From contig NZ_PGGN01000003.1 of NCBI RefSeq assembly GCF_003010935.1, positions 682,001 through 746,000 on the forward strand: a DNA stretch of 64,000 bases. Direction: 5' to 3'. Of the stretch, positions 34,434 through 43,501 are shown in pieces. The stretch comes from Phyllobacterium endophyticum. GTDB lineage: Bacteria > Pseudomonadota > Alphaproteobacteria > Rhizobiales > Rhizobiaceae. Below the pieces are notes generated by a model. It saw nothing but the letters and a program-made list of their open reading frames with translations. It made no database searches and was not told the origin of the DNA. How positions within the stretch are numbered: position 1 is the first letter of the stretch; the number at the start of each line of letters is the position of its first letter. The translations under genes and the position numbers were made by a program.

Positions 34434-35228
34434 CTATTGAACTTTCGAGCGCAAGCGATCCGTAGCCAACTCCATAACTACGACGATGGCGAAGATGACG
34501 AGAATAATGGTCGAGGCGTTCCTATACTGGAACAGGTCGAAGGCGACCTTGAGTTCCTGGCCAATGCCGCCCGCTCCAACAAGGCCAAGGACCACGGAGG
34601 AACGCACGGCCTTTTCAAGTGCAAAGAGCGTGGTATTGATCAAGGATGGCATGGCGTCCGGAAGGACTGCCCCGCAAAGCACCGAGAACCGTTTGGCGCC
34701 AATGGCAAACAGCGCCTCTTGAGGCTTTTTGTCGGCGTCCTCCATCGCCTCGGCGAAGAACCGTCCGCAGAATCCAATCGTATCAATGACGATGGTCATG
34801 GTTCCAGCTACTGCACCGAGACCAACGGCGGACACGAACAGCAGCGCCCACACGAGGTCCGGAACGGTTCGGAACAGAGAGACCAGCATCCTGGAAATAT
34901 GCCGAAAAGGGCCTATCGGCGTTATGTCTCTTGCCGAGAGCCAGGCAAACGGCAAGCTTAGCACCACACCGACCACTGTTCCCACAAGTGCTATCTGGAA
35001 GGTTTCGACCATCCGCCAAAACACCCGTAACAGGAAATCCGGTTCGAGATTGGGTGGCATCATGCGGTCGACGAGATTGGCCATGCGGGGTATCCCGCCA
35101 GCCAATTGTCCAGGCGAAGGGGCAACCTGCCCGGCGGAGACAATCACAAGAGCGGCAAGAGCGACAGCAAGGCTGAAGGTGATCGGCGAGATCGGCGGCA
35201 GCCGCCGCAGCATCAGGCGATCATGCAT
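34434..35228 (-). CDS. phnE: phosphonate-type ABC transporter permease
   Basis: 264 residues. Membrane segments are visible at about 16-34, 78-100, 125-150 and 236-255. The PhnE-type motifs are FGRMVETFQIALVGTVVGVVLSLPFAWLSARDITP (family-like), LVGAGGIGQELKVAFDLFQYRNASTIILVIFAIVVVMELATDRLRS and the EAA loop EALFAIGAKRFSVLCGAVLPDAMPSL. It forms the membrane channel for phosphonate or phosphite-like anions. Its start lies only a few bases from the phnC stop, overlapping it by eight bases. Confidence 0.9.
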   Translation of the reverse strand: MHDRLMLRRLPPISPITFSLAVALAALVIVSAGQVAPSPGQLAGGIPRMANLVDRMMPPNLEPDFLLRVFWRMVETFQIALVGTVVGVVLSLPFAWLSARDITPIGPFRHISRMLVSLFRTVPDLVWALLFVSAVGLGAVAGTMTIVIDTIGFCGRFFAEAMEDADKKPQEALFAIGAKRFSVLCGAVLPDAMPSLINTTLFALEKAVRSSVVLGLVGAGGIGQELKVAFDLFQYRNASTIILVIFAIVVVMELATDRLRSKVQ

Positions 35229-35970
35229 CGAAGACGTCTCGAAGGTCAGCGCGTGTCACGTCGGCGGTCGACCGGTCGAAAAAGACCTTGCCGGCTTTAA
35301 GCGCAATGATGCGATCGGAATATTCGAGCGCATGCTGCATATCATGGGTGGTGTAGATGAAAGTGATACCGTGTTCCAGGGCGAGATCGGAAAAGATGCT
35401 CATCACGTCGCGTCCTGCCGTCGGATCAAGACTTGCCGCAGGCTCGTCTGCTATCAGGAGCTTCGGACGCCGAACCAGCGCCCTGGCAATCGCCACCCGC
35501 TGCGCCTGCCCGCCGGAAAGCGCATCGGCACGGGCTCCGGCCTTGTCGAGAAGCCGCACATCGGCGAGTGACTGCATTGCCTCCTCGCGCCAATGCTGTT
35601 TTGCAATGGAATGGTGCCAGGCGCGCCAGCCACCGGGAAGGCCAAGCTTGCCCTGCAAAACATTGGTAAGAACGGATTGGCGATTCACCAGTCCGTGATG
35701 CTGGAAGACAAATCCGATCTGCCTGCGTATGCGCTGCAACTGAGCCAGGGATGGCGTCGAGCGGAAACGTTCGCCCAGGGTGACGATCTCGCCATCACTG
35801 GACGGCAAAAGGCCGATGAGGCACTTGAGCAGTGTGGATTTTCCAGCGCCGTTTGAACCGATCAAGGCAACGCGTTCGCGTGCTACTATATTCAGGCCGA
35901 TATTGGAGAACACGGCCTTTCCGTTCGGATAGTTTTTTGCAAGATCACGTGCAAGAATGATTGCTGTCAT
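35221..35970 (-). CDS. phnC: phosphonate-type ABC transporter ATPase
   Basis: 249 residues. Walker A GSNGAGKSTLL is near residue 39; the Q-loop is RRQIGFVFQHHGLVNRQSVLTNVLQGKLG, the signature ALSGGQAQRVAIARALVRRP and Walker B KLLIADEPAASLDP. The 'QHHGLV...VLTNVLQG' stretch is typical of PhnC. It energises uptake through PhnE with the PhnD binding protein. Gene order here is phnD-phnC-phnE instead of the common phnC-phnD-phnE. Confidence 0.92.
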   Translation of the reverse strand: MTAIILARDLAKNYPNGKAVFSNIGLNIVARERVALIGSNGAGKSTLLKCLIGLLPSSDGEIVTLGERFRSTPSLAQLQRIRRQIGFVFQHHGLVNRQSVLTNVLQGKLGLPGGWRAWHHSIAKQHWREEAMQSLADVRLLDKAGARADALSGGQAQRVAIARALVRRPKLLIADEPAASLDPTAGRDVMSIFSDLALEHGITFIYTTHDMQHALEYSDRIIALKAGKVFFDRSTADVTRADLRDVFDA

Positions 35971-36043
35971 GGTGCCCCGTAGCCTTTCGGCCCTCGACCG
36001 GTCGCCGAAGACCAGACTTTTAAGCTGAAGGAAAGGACAAGCT

Positions 36044-36901
36044 TCAGTTTACGAAGTCCGTAAAGCTCTCGATCCCGATTGTCCGATACATCGAGCGGAC
36101 ATAGTCATAGTCCGAATCCTTGACCTCGGTCAGGAAGAAGCCACCTTTGAATTTCTGGTTGTCCTTGCCGTTCAAAACTGCATTCATCAGTTCGGTGCCT
36201 TTTTCCGCAAACGCCTTACGGACCTTGATGAGCACATCATCTGCGATGTCCTTACGCGCCACGAGTATATCATTCGGCAGGTCGCGGCCCCGGGCTACAA
36301 CCGAAAAAGCAATATCGGGAAATGCTTCGCGCACCGAGTTAAGGTGACCGAAGTTCAGGCCGATAGCAGCGATATCGCCACGAATAAGGGCCTCGGCAGC
36401 AATATTGCGCGATATGATCACCGGCTCGTAATCGGCGGTATATTTCAGATTGAAATCAGCCAGTGCTTGTGCGGGGCCGAGATGCTGTGAGGTGGAGCCG
36501 ACCGAACCGAATGCAACTTTCTTGCCCTTCAGGTCTTCAATGGAACGAATTGGTCCGTTTGCCAGTACGGCGATCTGGGCGAAGTAGTCGGGACGCTGCC
36601 AGGCAACAACGATTCTCGGCTGGCTCAATTCCTTCATGACCACATACTCAGCTGGCCCTGTCAGGACAAGATCAACCTGCCCGGAGTTCATGGCTTCAAC
36701 GGCTGTGGTTCGCGAGCTGACCGGATAGAGCTCGATATCAAGGCCGGTGGCTTCTTCGAGAGCGGTCTGAAAGGCACCGAATTCCTGCTGCAGGGCTTCC
36801 AGTCCCTCCATATCGGTAACCGCGAATTTGACGGGTGCAGCCAGAACCGGAGCTATAGAGGCAAACGTGATGGCCAGTGCGGTGGCGAGAGTGCGGATCA
36901 T
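36044..36901 (-). CDS. phnD: phosphonate-type ABC transporter substrate-binding protein
   Basis: 285 residues. A signal peptide covers residues 1-21 (ending VLAA). The mature protein follows the PhnD/PtxB pattern: EEATGLDIELYPVSSRTTAVEAMNSGQVDLVLTGPAEYVVMKE, IRSIEDLKGKKVAFGSVGSTSQHLGPAQALADF and AAIGLNFGHLNSVREAFPDI. The GSTS run is where related proteins bind the phosphonate oxygens. The exact ligand is unknown. It is the first gene of the unit and is divergent from the PhnM/PhnF genes across a region with GTATAGAC-type half-sites. Confidence 0.9.
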   Translation of the reverse strand: MIRTLATALAITFASIAPVLAAPVKFAVTDMEGLEALQQEFGAFQTALEEATGLDIELYPVSSRTTAVEAMNSGQVDLVLTGPAEYVVMKELSQPRIVVAWQRPDYFAQIAVLANGPIRSIEDLKGKKVAFGSVGSTSQHLGPAQALADFNLKYTADYEPVIISRNIAAEALIRGDIAAIGLNFGHLNSVREAFPDIAFSVVARGRDLPNDILVARKDIADDVLIKVRKAFAEKGTELMNAVLNGKDNQKFKGGFFLTEVKDSDYDYVRSMYRTIGIESFTDFVN

Positions 36902-36914
36902 CTTTTTCCTTTGC

Positions 36915-36952
36915 TGTATAGACAGGAGGCGGCTGTCCGCTTATCTCTATAC
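36915..36952. promoter_or_regulatory. candidate PhnF-type operator pair between phnD and phnM
   Basis: TGTATAGACA at 36915-36924 and, inverted, CTCTATAC at 36945-36952 (GTATAGAG on the other strand) lie between the divergent phnD and phnM genes. The GTATAGAC core resembles the operator reported for mycobacterial PhnF (TGGTATAGACCA). Binding by the neighbouring GntR/UTRA regulator is inferred. Confidence 0.5.
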
Positions 36953-36999
36953 GCATCACATGACGTGTTCGTGACGGCTGCCCCTGTTTGGAGAATTTA

Positions 37000-38172
37000 A
37001 TGGATTGGCACATTCAGGCAGGGCGCATTCTTGCCGACCAGAAGCTTGCGACACGGGATTTGAGTGTCACCAACGGTCTACTGACAGAGGCTCCTGCACG
37101 CAATGTGTCCGTGATCGATGCCTCTGGTCTGCTTGTGCTTCCGGGAATAGTCGATATCCATGGCGATAGTTTCGAGCGACAAATCATGCCTCGTCCCGGT
37201 GTTCACTTTGACATCGCTTTGGCGCTAAGGGACACCGACCGTCAGCTTGTCGCCAATGGTATAACTACAGCCTTTCACGGGATCACGGTGTCGTGGGAAC
37301 CCGGACTGCGTTCGGTCCAAGCAGCCGAAGAGCTGATCAGCGTGCTGGTCGGTATCCGCGATAATCTTGCATGCGACACGCGTGTGCATCTGCGCTGGGA
37401 AACTTTTGCACTTGATCAAATGGCGACAGTCATGAAGTGGCTGGCGCTCACCCCGCGACCGATCCTCGCCTTCAACGATCATACCACCGGTTCGGTGCTG
37501 AAGGGCACGATTGCCCGCAAGATCGGACAGATGGCCGAACGGTCCGGCCTGAACCGGACCGACTATATGTCATTGCTCGACCAGGTCTGGTCACGCCGGG
37601 ACGAAGTGCCGATGGCAATCGAGGCACTGGCTTCGGCCGCGCGGGCAAACGGAAATGTTCTGCTTGCCCATGACGAGGCGTCGCCAGAAGATCGGGTGTA
37701 TTTTCGTGCGCTGGGTGCAAGGGCCTCGGAATTCCCACTGACTGTCGAAACAGCGAAAGTTGCCCGGCAAAAGAGCGAGGACGTGATCCTTGGCGCACCC
37801 AATGTGGTGCGCGGCGGCAGCCATAATGGTGCGCTCAATGCCGCCGAAGCTATCAAGGCTGGGCTCTGCACGGTGCTGACCAGCGATTACCACTATCCCT
37901 CGCCATTGCATGCAGCTTTCAAACTGTCTTCCCCGGGTGGAAGCGATTTGCCTTTGATCTGGGATCTTGTCTCGGCAAACCCAGCGCGCGCGGCAGGGCT
38001 CAATGATCGTGGATCGCTCAAAGCTGGGCGCCGGGCTGATCTGATTCTCGTCAACGCAGAAGATCCGGCCCACCCGCATGTGGTTGCAACAATGGTCAAG
38101 GGAGAGATTGTCTATTCCTCCCGGCTTCTCCGGGTTAGATCGGCCATCGGTGTATCGATTGCCGCGGAATAA
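37000..38172 (+). CDS. phnM: PhnM-like amidohydrolase (ribose 1-methylphosphonate 5-triphosphate diphosphatase family)
   Basis: 390 residues from the ATG at 37000 with GGAG upstream. It is an amidohydrolase-superfamily protein of the PhnM branch: LPGIVDIHGDSFERQIMPRPGVHFD near residue 45, FHGITVSWEPGLR, ILAFNDHT, NVLLAHDEASPED, GGSHNGALNA and TSDYHYPSPLHAAF. The metal site is HGDSFERQ rather than the HTDNLEKH of classical PhnM as remembered, so it may be a divergent subgroup. PhnM removes pyrophosphate from the triphosphorylated phosphonate intermediate before C-P lyase acts. No C-P lyase core genes are in this window. It is followed six bases later by phnF. Confidence 0.82.
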   Translation: MDWHIQAGRILADQKLATRDLSVTNGLLTEAPARNVSVIDASGLLVLPGIVDIHGDSFERQIMPRPGVHFDIALALRDTDRQLVANGITTAFHGITVSWEPGLRSVQAAEELISVLVGIRDNLACDTRVHLRWETFALDQMATVMKWLALTPRPILAFNDHTTGSVLKGTIARKIGQMAERSGLNRTDYMSLLDQVWSRRDEVPMAIEALASAARANGNVLLAHDEASPEDRVYFRALGARASEFPLTVETAKVARQKSEDVILGAPNVVRGGSHNGALNAAEAIKAGLCTVLTSDYHYPSPLHAAFKLSSPGGSDLPLIWDLVSANPARAAGLNDRGSLKAGRRADLILVNAEDPAHPHVVATMVKGEIVYSSRLLRVRSAIGVSIAAE

Positions 38173-38178
38173 GACGTC

Positions 38179-38964
38179 GTGACCCAGAAAATCATAAATC
38201 CGGCACAGCTTGAGGGCAGGGAGAATAATCTTTCAGCCTTTGACGGGCTGACCTTCCGCCCGCGCAGCGACACTGCAATCTGGCAACAAATATACAACCA
38301 CATCCTTGGACTGATCGAGGATGGCTTTCTTCAACCGGGTAGCCAGCTTCCAGGTGAGACGCATTTGGCGGAAAAACTCAAAGTCACACGCATTACGCTT
38401 CGTCGGGCGCTGCAACAATTGCAACAGGAAAGTCAACTCACTGCTCGTAAGGGCGTGGGGATCTTCGTGCGCAACTTGCCCTCCACGTTCACGGTTCGCG
38501 ACGGGCGGCGCTTTCTCGATAGTTTCGAAACCCACGGCGAGGTGGTCGATACAAAGACACTGCTGATTATCCGCGAGCCGGCCGGACCGGCCGTGGCCGC
38601 GCGGCTCCGTGTCGCAGCGGAGGCCACCATTATCCGGCTTTGCCGAATACGAACTTCCGGCAAGCAGCCGGTTTACGTTAATACCAAAGTCTTTCCGGCG
38701 CAGCTCTTTCCCGATTTCGAACAGGTATATGGCGTGAGTCAGTCGGTTACCGATGTTTTCCGCACTCACGGGATCGAAAACTATCGGAGGATTGAGACGC
38801 GGATCAGCGGCGGCTTTGCCGCCTCCGATGAAGCGCAAATCCTGCAGCTGACACCCGGAACGCCGGTGTTCCACGTCAATGCTATCAATGAGGACGGCAA
38901 TGGCGTACCCATCGAATGGACGCGCGGCAGCTGGCCGCTGACCTCCGTCGAATTCGTATTCTAA
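38179..38964 (+). CDS. phnF: GntR/UTRA regulator, PhnF type
   Basis: 261 residues from a GTG at 38179. The N-terminal GntR winged helix is IWQQIYNHILGLIEDGFLQPGSQLPGETHLAEKLKVTRITLRRALQQLQQESQLTARKGVGIFV (residues about 34-98). The C-terminal UTRA domain runs to the end (ATIIRLCRIRTSGKQPVYVNTKVFPAQLFPDF, VFHVNAINEDGNGVPIEWTRGSWP). It is encoded directly after phnM and likely represses both the phnMF and phnDCE units through the GTATAGAC-like sites between them. The 38965-39134 stretch downstream holds no gene. Confidence 0.87.
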   Translation: MTQKIINPAQLEGRENNLSAFDGLTFRPRSDTAIWQQIYNHILGLIEDGFLQPGSQLPGETHLAEKLKVTRITLRRALQQLQQESQLTARKGVGIFVRNLPSTFTVRDGRRFLDSFETHGEVVDTKTLLIIREPAGPAVAARLRVAAEATIIRLCRIRTSGKQPVYVNTKVFPAQLFPDFEQVYGVSQSVTDVFRTHGIENYRRIETRISGGFAASDEAQILQLTPGTPVFHVNAINEDGNGVPIEWTRGSWPLTSVEFVF

Positions 38965-39134
38965 TTGTTTTTCATCTGAGCCGCTTGGCCAAACTTACCC
39001 TGAGCTCTGGCGAGGTTGGCCAATATTCAGCAGTTGGTCGGGAAAGCCATTTCTGATGGTGAGCCATTTATCCTAGATGAGGCACAGAACGCGCCGCAAC
39101 TCCTAAGGGAGACGTGCCAGAACCCCGTTTGCCC

Positions 39135-39193
39135 GATTTGTTCAATCTCAAAACTGCCAGCAACCCTTCGTTTGAAAATGCTGATAATAGCAG
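39135..39193 (+). repeat. diverged 59-bp repeat, copy 1 (NPSFENAD-coding)
   Basis: This stretch aligns without gaps to 48390-48448 on the same strand; the last 32 bases match at 26 positions. Both copies can be read as LF-x(8)-NPSFENAD in one frame. Here the frame is a remnant that ends in TFIDA and a stop shortly after (39224). The origin is unknown. The whole 38965-39342 gap contains no other recognisable feature. Confidence 0.55.
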
Positions 39194-39342
39194 TATTAGG
39201 CCGACTTTTATTGATGCTTGAAAGGCTACAATTGCCGCATCTCAAAACCTTTGATCCTGTTTTCTGCGAGAGCAGCTCAGCCAGCCAGATGATCACTTAA
39301 CAGCCCCCTCAAGGGGATCCAACCGTAGCCCCGCAAATCTCC

Positions 39343-40524
39343 TCACGTGGTTGCGGGCAGCGGATCGGTGCCTTCGCTAAGGATTGTGAGGTATCGTCTA
39401 TACCGGAAGACACGACCTCGCTTCCGGCCCGTCACCTCCTCGACTATGCCGAGACGCTCCAGGTCGGCGAGTGCCGCATTGACGGTAGGCGCTGATAGCC
39501 CTGTCTTCTGAACAAGTTGATTGGCTGTCAGAAAAGGATTTTGCTGAAAGAGATCATGAATGCGCAGCGCCGAGCCGGCTCGGTCGCTTTGGGCTGTGAT
39601 GCTCTCCCGGTCTTCTTTGAACAAATCGACAATGCGGGTGGCGGCGTCGAATGCCTGGTTAGCTGTGTCGGCGACGCCGGCAAGGAAGAAGTCGAGCCAA
39701 GCTTCCCAATTGCCCTGCTCACGGACCTGTTGAAGCAGTCGATAATATTCCGTTCGATGAGTCTTCAGGTAAAGGCTGAGATAGAGCAGGGGCTTACGCA
39801 ACACACCATTTACACAAAGATATAGCGTGACTAGCAAGCGACCGATGCGGCCGTTGCCATCCAGGAAGGGATGAATAGTTTCGAACTGGACGTGCAGAAG
39901 GCCGGCTTTTATGAGTGCTGGCAGTCGCGATTGATCTTCATGCATGAAACGTTCGAGCGTATCCAGGCAGACGTCCATCTCGGTGACTGGCGGCGGCACG
40001 AAGAGTGCGTTGCCAGGTCGCGAGCCGCCAATCCAGTTCTGCGAACGACGGAACTCGCCAGGGCTCTTGGTCCCTCCTCGCCCGCTTTGCAGCAACCGCG
40101 CGTGCATTTCACGAATCAGACGCAGTGACATCGGTAGGGCTTCCAGCCGCTCCAGACCGAACATCATGGCATCAACGTAGTTCGAGACTTCGCGGATGTC
40201 GTCTATAGGCTTGCCCGCCTGCGCTTCCATCTCAAAACGAAGAAGATCTGACAGCGTCGATTGTGTTCCTTCGATCTGTGACGATAAAACAGCCTCCTTC
40301 CTCACGTACATGTAAAGAAACAGCTCCTGGCGAGGGAGCAGCATCGTGATACCGTCCAGCCGTCCCAGGGCTCGTTCCGCTAAACTAAGCCGTTCCAAAA
40401 GTGAAAGGACGTCAATCGACGGTGTGGGCGGTAAAGGCGGAGGTACGAATGCCCGCACCATCTCGCCTGCAACGGGTGTTTCGACAAAGCGGCCGAGCCG
40501 CTTATTTGGTTCAGAATCAGACAT
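39343..40524 (-). CDS. Fic family protein with C-terminal winged helix
   Basis: 393 residues from the ATG at 40524; an upstream in-frame GTG at 40548 lies inside the palindrome and is less likely. The Fic active site HPFLDGNGRIGRLL is near residue 209. An N-terminal SSQIEGTQ at residues 81-88 is the autoinhibitory helix motif of class II Fic proteins, so toxicity is self-restrained and no separate antitoxin is needed. The last 90 residues carry a winged helix (NPFLTANQLVQKTGLSAPTVNAALADLERLGIVEEVTGRKRGRVFRY), suggesting DNA binding. The activity is expected to be AMPylation of a protein target; the target is unknown. Confidence 0.9.
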   Translation of the reverse strand: MSDSEPNKRLGRFVETPVAGEMVRAFVPPPLPPTPSIDVLSLLERLSLAERALGRLDGITMLLPRQELFLYMYVRKEAVLSSQIEGTQSTLSDLLRFEMEAQAGKPIDDIREVSNYVDAMMFGLERLEALPMSLRLIREMHARLLQSGRGGTKSPGEFRRSQNWIGGSRPGNALFVPPPVTEMDVCLDTLERFMHEDQSRLPALIKAGLLHVQFETIHPFLDGNGRIGRLLVTLYLCVNGVLRKPLLYLSLYLKTHRTEYYRLLQQVREQGNWEAWLDFFLAGVADTANQAFDAATRIVDLFKEDRESITAQSDRAGSALRIHDLFQQNPFLTANQLVQKTGLSAPTVNAALADLERLGIVEEVTGRKRGRVFRYRRYLTILSEGTDPLPATT

Positions 40525-40544
40525 GTACCAAGTATGGTTTCTCG

Positions 40545-40582
40545 CCACTATTTAAGCAAGACGGCCTTCGCTTAAATAGTGG
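40545..40582. promoter_or_regulatory. perfect palindrome upstream of the Fic gene
   Basis: CCACTATTTAAGC (40545-40557) and GCTTAAATAGTGG (40570-40582) are exact inverted repeats with a 12-base spacer, just upstream of the Fic start. A related sequence, CCTTTAAATAAGC, follows at about 40600. The site is a candidate operator for the winged-helix domain of the Fic protein itself (autoregulation, inferred). The remainder of 40525-40840 holds no gene. Confidence 0.65.
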
Positions 40583-40840
40583 GGAACCTAAGGTAAGCGC
40601 CTTTAAATAAGCCCGAGCACTTACCGAAGTCTGTTCCACTTGAGCCCTTATGCGTTTTCGACGCACAGATCGAGAACATTTGCAAAATAAGCCTATAGAG
40701 ACGCGGCGCGATGGGGCTCCGTGGTCACAGGTTGAACGGGTTCGTTGAAATAGCGACTGAAAACAACCGTGGGCCCTTGCAGTTATTGCGCTTCATATCA
40801 TTGTCAGACCCGTGCTAGTTCGCACCAGGGGACAATAGAA

Positions 40841-41963
40841 ATGAAGCCAACACTTTTTGCCGGCGTTGCCCTTTCGGCGATGCTTACGTTCTGCAGTCTT
40901 GCCTATGGCGATATTCTTATCGGTATCGGTGCGCCGTTCAGTGGGGATTACAGCGCGTTTGGAACCCAGATTCTGAAGGGCGCTGAAGCGGCTGCCGCTA
41001 AAATCAATGCCGCCGGCGGCATCAATGGCGAGAAGGATTCTGTTCACAGTGGGTGACGACGGCTTTGACCCCGCGCAAGGCATGGCCGTGGCTAATAAGT
41101 TTGTTGCCGATGGCGTGAAGTTCGTCATCGGCCACTACAATTCCGGCGTGTCGATTCCTACATCCGACATCTATGCCAAAAATGGAATTCTCATGGTGTC
41201 GCCCGCTTCGACCAATCCGTATTTTACCGATAGACCCAAACCGCTCTGGAACACATTCCGCACCTGCGGTCGGGACGATCGGCAGGGGGATGTCGCAGGT
41301 GCATACATTGCCGATAACTTTAAAGATGCAAAGATCGCAATCGTCGACGACAAAACGCGCTATGGGAAGGGACTGGCCAACGCAACAAGAAAGGCTCTGA
41401 ATGCCAGAGGCGTTAAGGAAGCATTCCGCCAAAGCCTGGATTACCGGCGGGAGGATTTTTCGGCATTGGTTGCGAGGGTGAGAAACGCCGGGGTCACCGT
41501 GTTGTACTGGGGCGGCCTCGACAAGCAGGCTGGGCAGATAATGCGCCAGCTCGCTGATGACGGCCTTAAGGTCCAGTTCGTCTCCGGTGATGGTATCATT
41601 ACAAACAAACTCGCCTCGATTGCCGGCGAGGCCGTTGCAGGGACCTTAAACACCTTTGCGCCTCAACCCGCCAACAATCCAGCGAACAAAATTCTCGTCG
41701 AGAAGTTTCGTGCCGCGGGGATCGAGCCAATCGATTACACCTTCAACGCTTATGCTGCCGTCCAAAGTATTGCCGCAGCGGCCACTGCTGCAAAATCAAA
41801 CCACCCCAAAACGGTGGCCAAAGCCATGAGGGAGAAAGGGCCGTTCAAGACTGTTCTTGGTGAGATCTCGTACGACAAAACAGGCGACTCAACTCTCCCG
41901 GGTTATGTGATGTACAAATGGCAGAAGGCAGCGGATGGATCATACAGCTACTACCAGCAATGA
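40841..41963 (+). pseudogene. branched-chain amino acid-type substrate-binding protein with one-base frameshift
   Basis: The ATG at 40841 (AGGGG upstream) starts a signal peptide (MKPTLFAGVALSAMLTFCSLAYG) and the LivJ-type opening [42 protein letters not shown]. An extra base near 41035 then breaks the frame. The second frame continues [43 protein letters not shown] and runs intact to [20 protein letters not shown] at 41963. Apart from this lesion the protein (about 373 residues) is complete, so it is either a fresh pseudogene or a sequencing error. No permease or ATPase genes of a Liv system are next to it. Confidence 0.85.
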
Positions 41964-41975
41964 ATGGATCTCCGA

Positions 41976-42563
41976 CTATTTCGCTTTCCCCAAATCCGGC
42001 TGAGCGGTCGGTGGCACATATGCGTTGTATGCTTCTAGAGGTGGGGGCGGCCCGCGGTCATAGGTGTATCTGTCAACTAAAGATCGACCGAGAAAACCAA
42101 AATAGTCACTGGACTCGCCGACCGCCGTAAAGAACCGTTCAGTTTGAACTAATTTTCCTGTCCCTTTCGAAAACCATAGTTTTCCCTTGGCTCTGGCGCC
42201 ATTGCGCTGCCAATCGGCTTGGAAAACCATCGTAATAGTTCCATTGATGGTTTCAGTGCCAAGCCTAGAGCAACCTTGAAAGACCGGCCGCCCAGACTCG
42301 GAAATACGATCGAGCGTTCCACGCCTATATGAGAGCCAAAGAGAATCTGGTTCGCGGATATAGATGATCCGGTCATAAAAATAGACCCAGCTCCGAAGCT
42401 TTCCGCTATCCTGCCCCGGCCCTGTAACCGTCGAGACGATTTGGTATCGCCCCGTGTTAACTGTGTGTTCGTACGCCCCGTTGAGGTCAGCACATGCATT
42501 ATCGTCTGCCTGTGCGCTTGCAACTCCAGCAAAAATGCAAACCCCTACCCAAAACAATTTCAT
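41976..42563 (-). CDS. secreted protein of unknown function
   Basis: 195 residues from the ATG at 42563 with GGAGC upstream; the frame extends to 42917, but the added part reads as non-coding. A signal peptide covers residues 1-19 (MKLFWVGVCIFAGVASAQA). The mature part contains NGAYEHTVNTGRYQIVSTVTGPGQDSGKLRSWVYFYDRIIYIREPD and GTETINGTITMVFQADWQRNGARAKGKLWFSKGTGKLVQTERF, suggesting a small beta-rich lipocalin-like or periplasmic protein. No family was recognised. It converges with the frameshifted binding-protein gene. Confidence 0.65.
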   Translation of the reverse strand: MKLFWVGVCIFAGVASAQADDNACADLNGAYEHTVNTGRYQIVSTVTGPGQDSGKLRSWVYFYDRIIYIREPDSLWLSYRRGTLDRISESGRPVFQGCSRLGTETINGTITMVFQADWQRNGARAKGKLWFSKGTGKLVQTERFFTAVGESSDYFGFLGRSLVDRYTYDRGPPPPLEAYNAYVPPTAQPDLGKAK

Positions 42564-43501
42564 GAGCTGCTCCAGGCGGAAGGTGCGATTACGAAACACA
42601 TCAACAATAGCAACATTGGCCGATGTCGGGAACTTCGACCATAGAAATAAGGCTTCGTGAGATTGGCAAGCACTATGGGAAAAGCCGACTGCAGCGGTCT
42701 GCTTGCCGCGTGGTGTCATCAGCCGCCTGCTCACAGCTCTAGACGGCGCCAATATTCTCTCGCGCGTCACAAACCGCGCCAAGCACGGGTTGGAATCTGG
42801 CAAGGTCTCTCCACGTCTAGAACGCGCGCCCTGCAAGTAGGTCGCCATCGTAAAGCCGAGACAGCATTTCACTCCTTGTTGCGCAGGCCGAACCGAAATC
42901 AAACAAAGCTGTCCCATGGCTGTGAGTCTCTCCTGCTACCGCTCCTGCATGGCCTGCGATGAAATCTCCTCGAGCGGCGAAAAGAGATATTCCAGGATCC
43001 GCCGCTTGCCCGGTCTTGGCTTCGCCCGCTTGCATTTCAATCGGTCAGTGAAATATGTGGGTTTGTTCGATGGGGACGTCGAAGATCGAGTTATCATCAA
43101 TACACTTGACGATATTTACGATCACACAGATCGGCTGAAAGCCACAGCATCAAGGTTTGTCTAGCGGATCGTCATGCCCAGATCAGCGTCCACCCCAGTA
43201 GACGCGTCCCCGACCCGAAAAGCCTGCAGGCACTTTTATTCTTCGCTTTCCCCGCAGCCCTGGCGCCGCGCCCAGCGATACAATCCCTGTAGGGGAGATT
43301 ATTTCGCCGCGTCTGATATACGCCGGTCGGTCATGTCCCCCGAACAAGTGTCACGTCTGAGCTTACCCACTCTTGGAGTCGCTCAGGGAGGACAATTTGT
43401 TGACATCATCCACTGGAAATTCCTCCATATTGTCCCCGGGCGAGTGACGCGATGTTTGGAACGTGCGATGCTCAAACTGCTAGAACTTGCCCGAAGGATG
43501 C
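42564..43501. other. 938-base region without a confident gene
   Basis: A plus-strand frame at 42916-43164 (82 codons, containing LFDGDVEDRVIINTLDDIYDHTDRL) could be a small protein but has no recognised family and no clear ribosome site. The remaining frames overlap each other and read poorly. Promoters for the YhaO/YhaN pair are expected near the right end but were not pinpointed. Confidence 0.4.

Noticed and set aside
39016-39300. 94-codon plus-strand frame downstream of phnF
   Set aside because: No family and no ribosome site; a different frame carries the NPSFENAD remnant.
42657-42962. 101-codon plus-strand frame
   Set aside because: Arg/His/Leu-rich translation with no domain, no ribosome site, and overlap with other equally poor frames.
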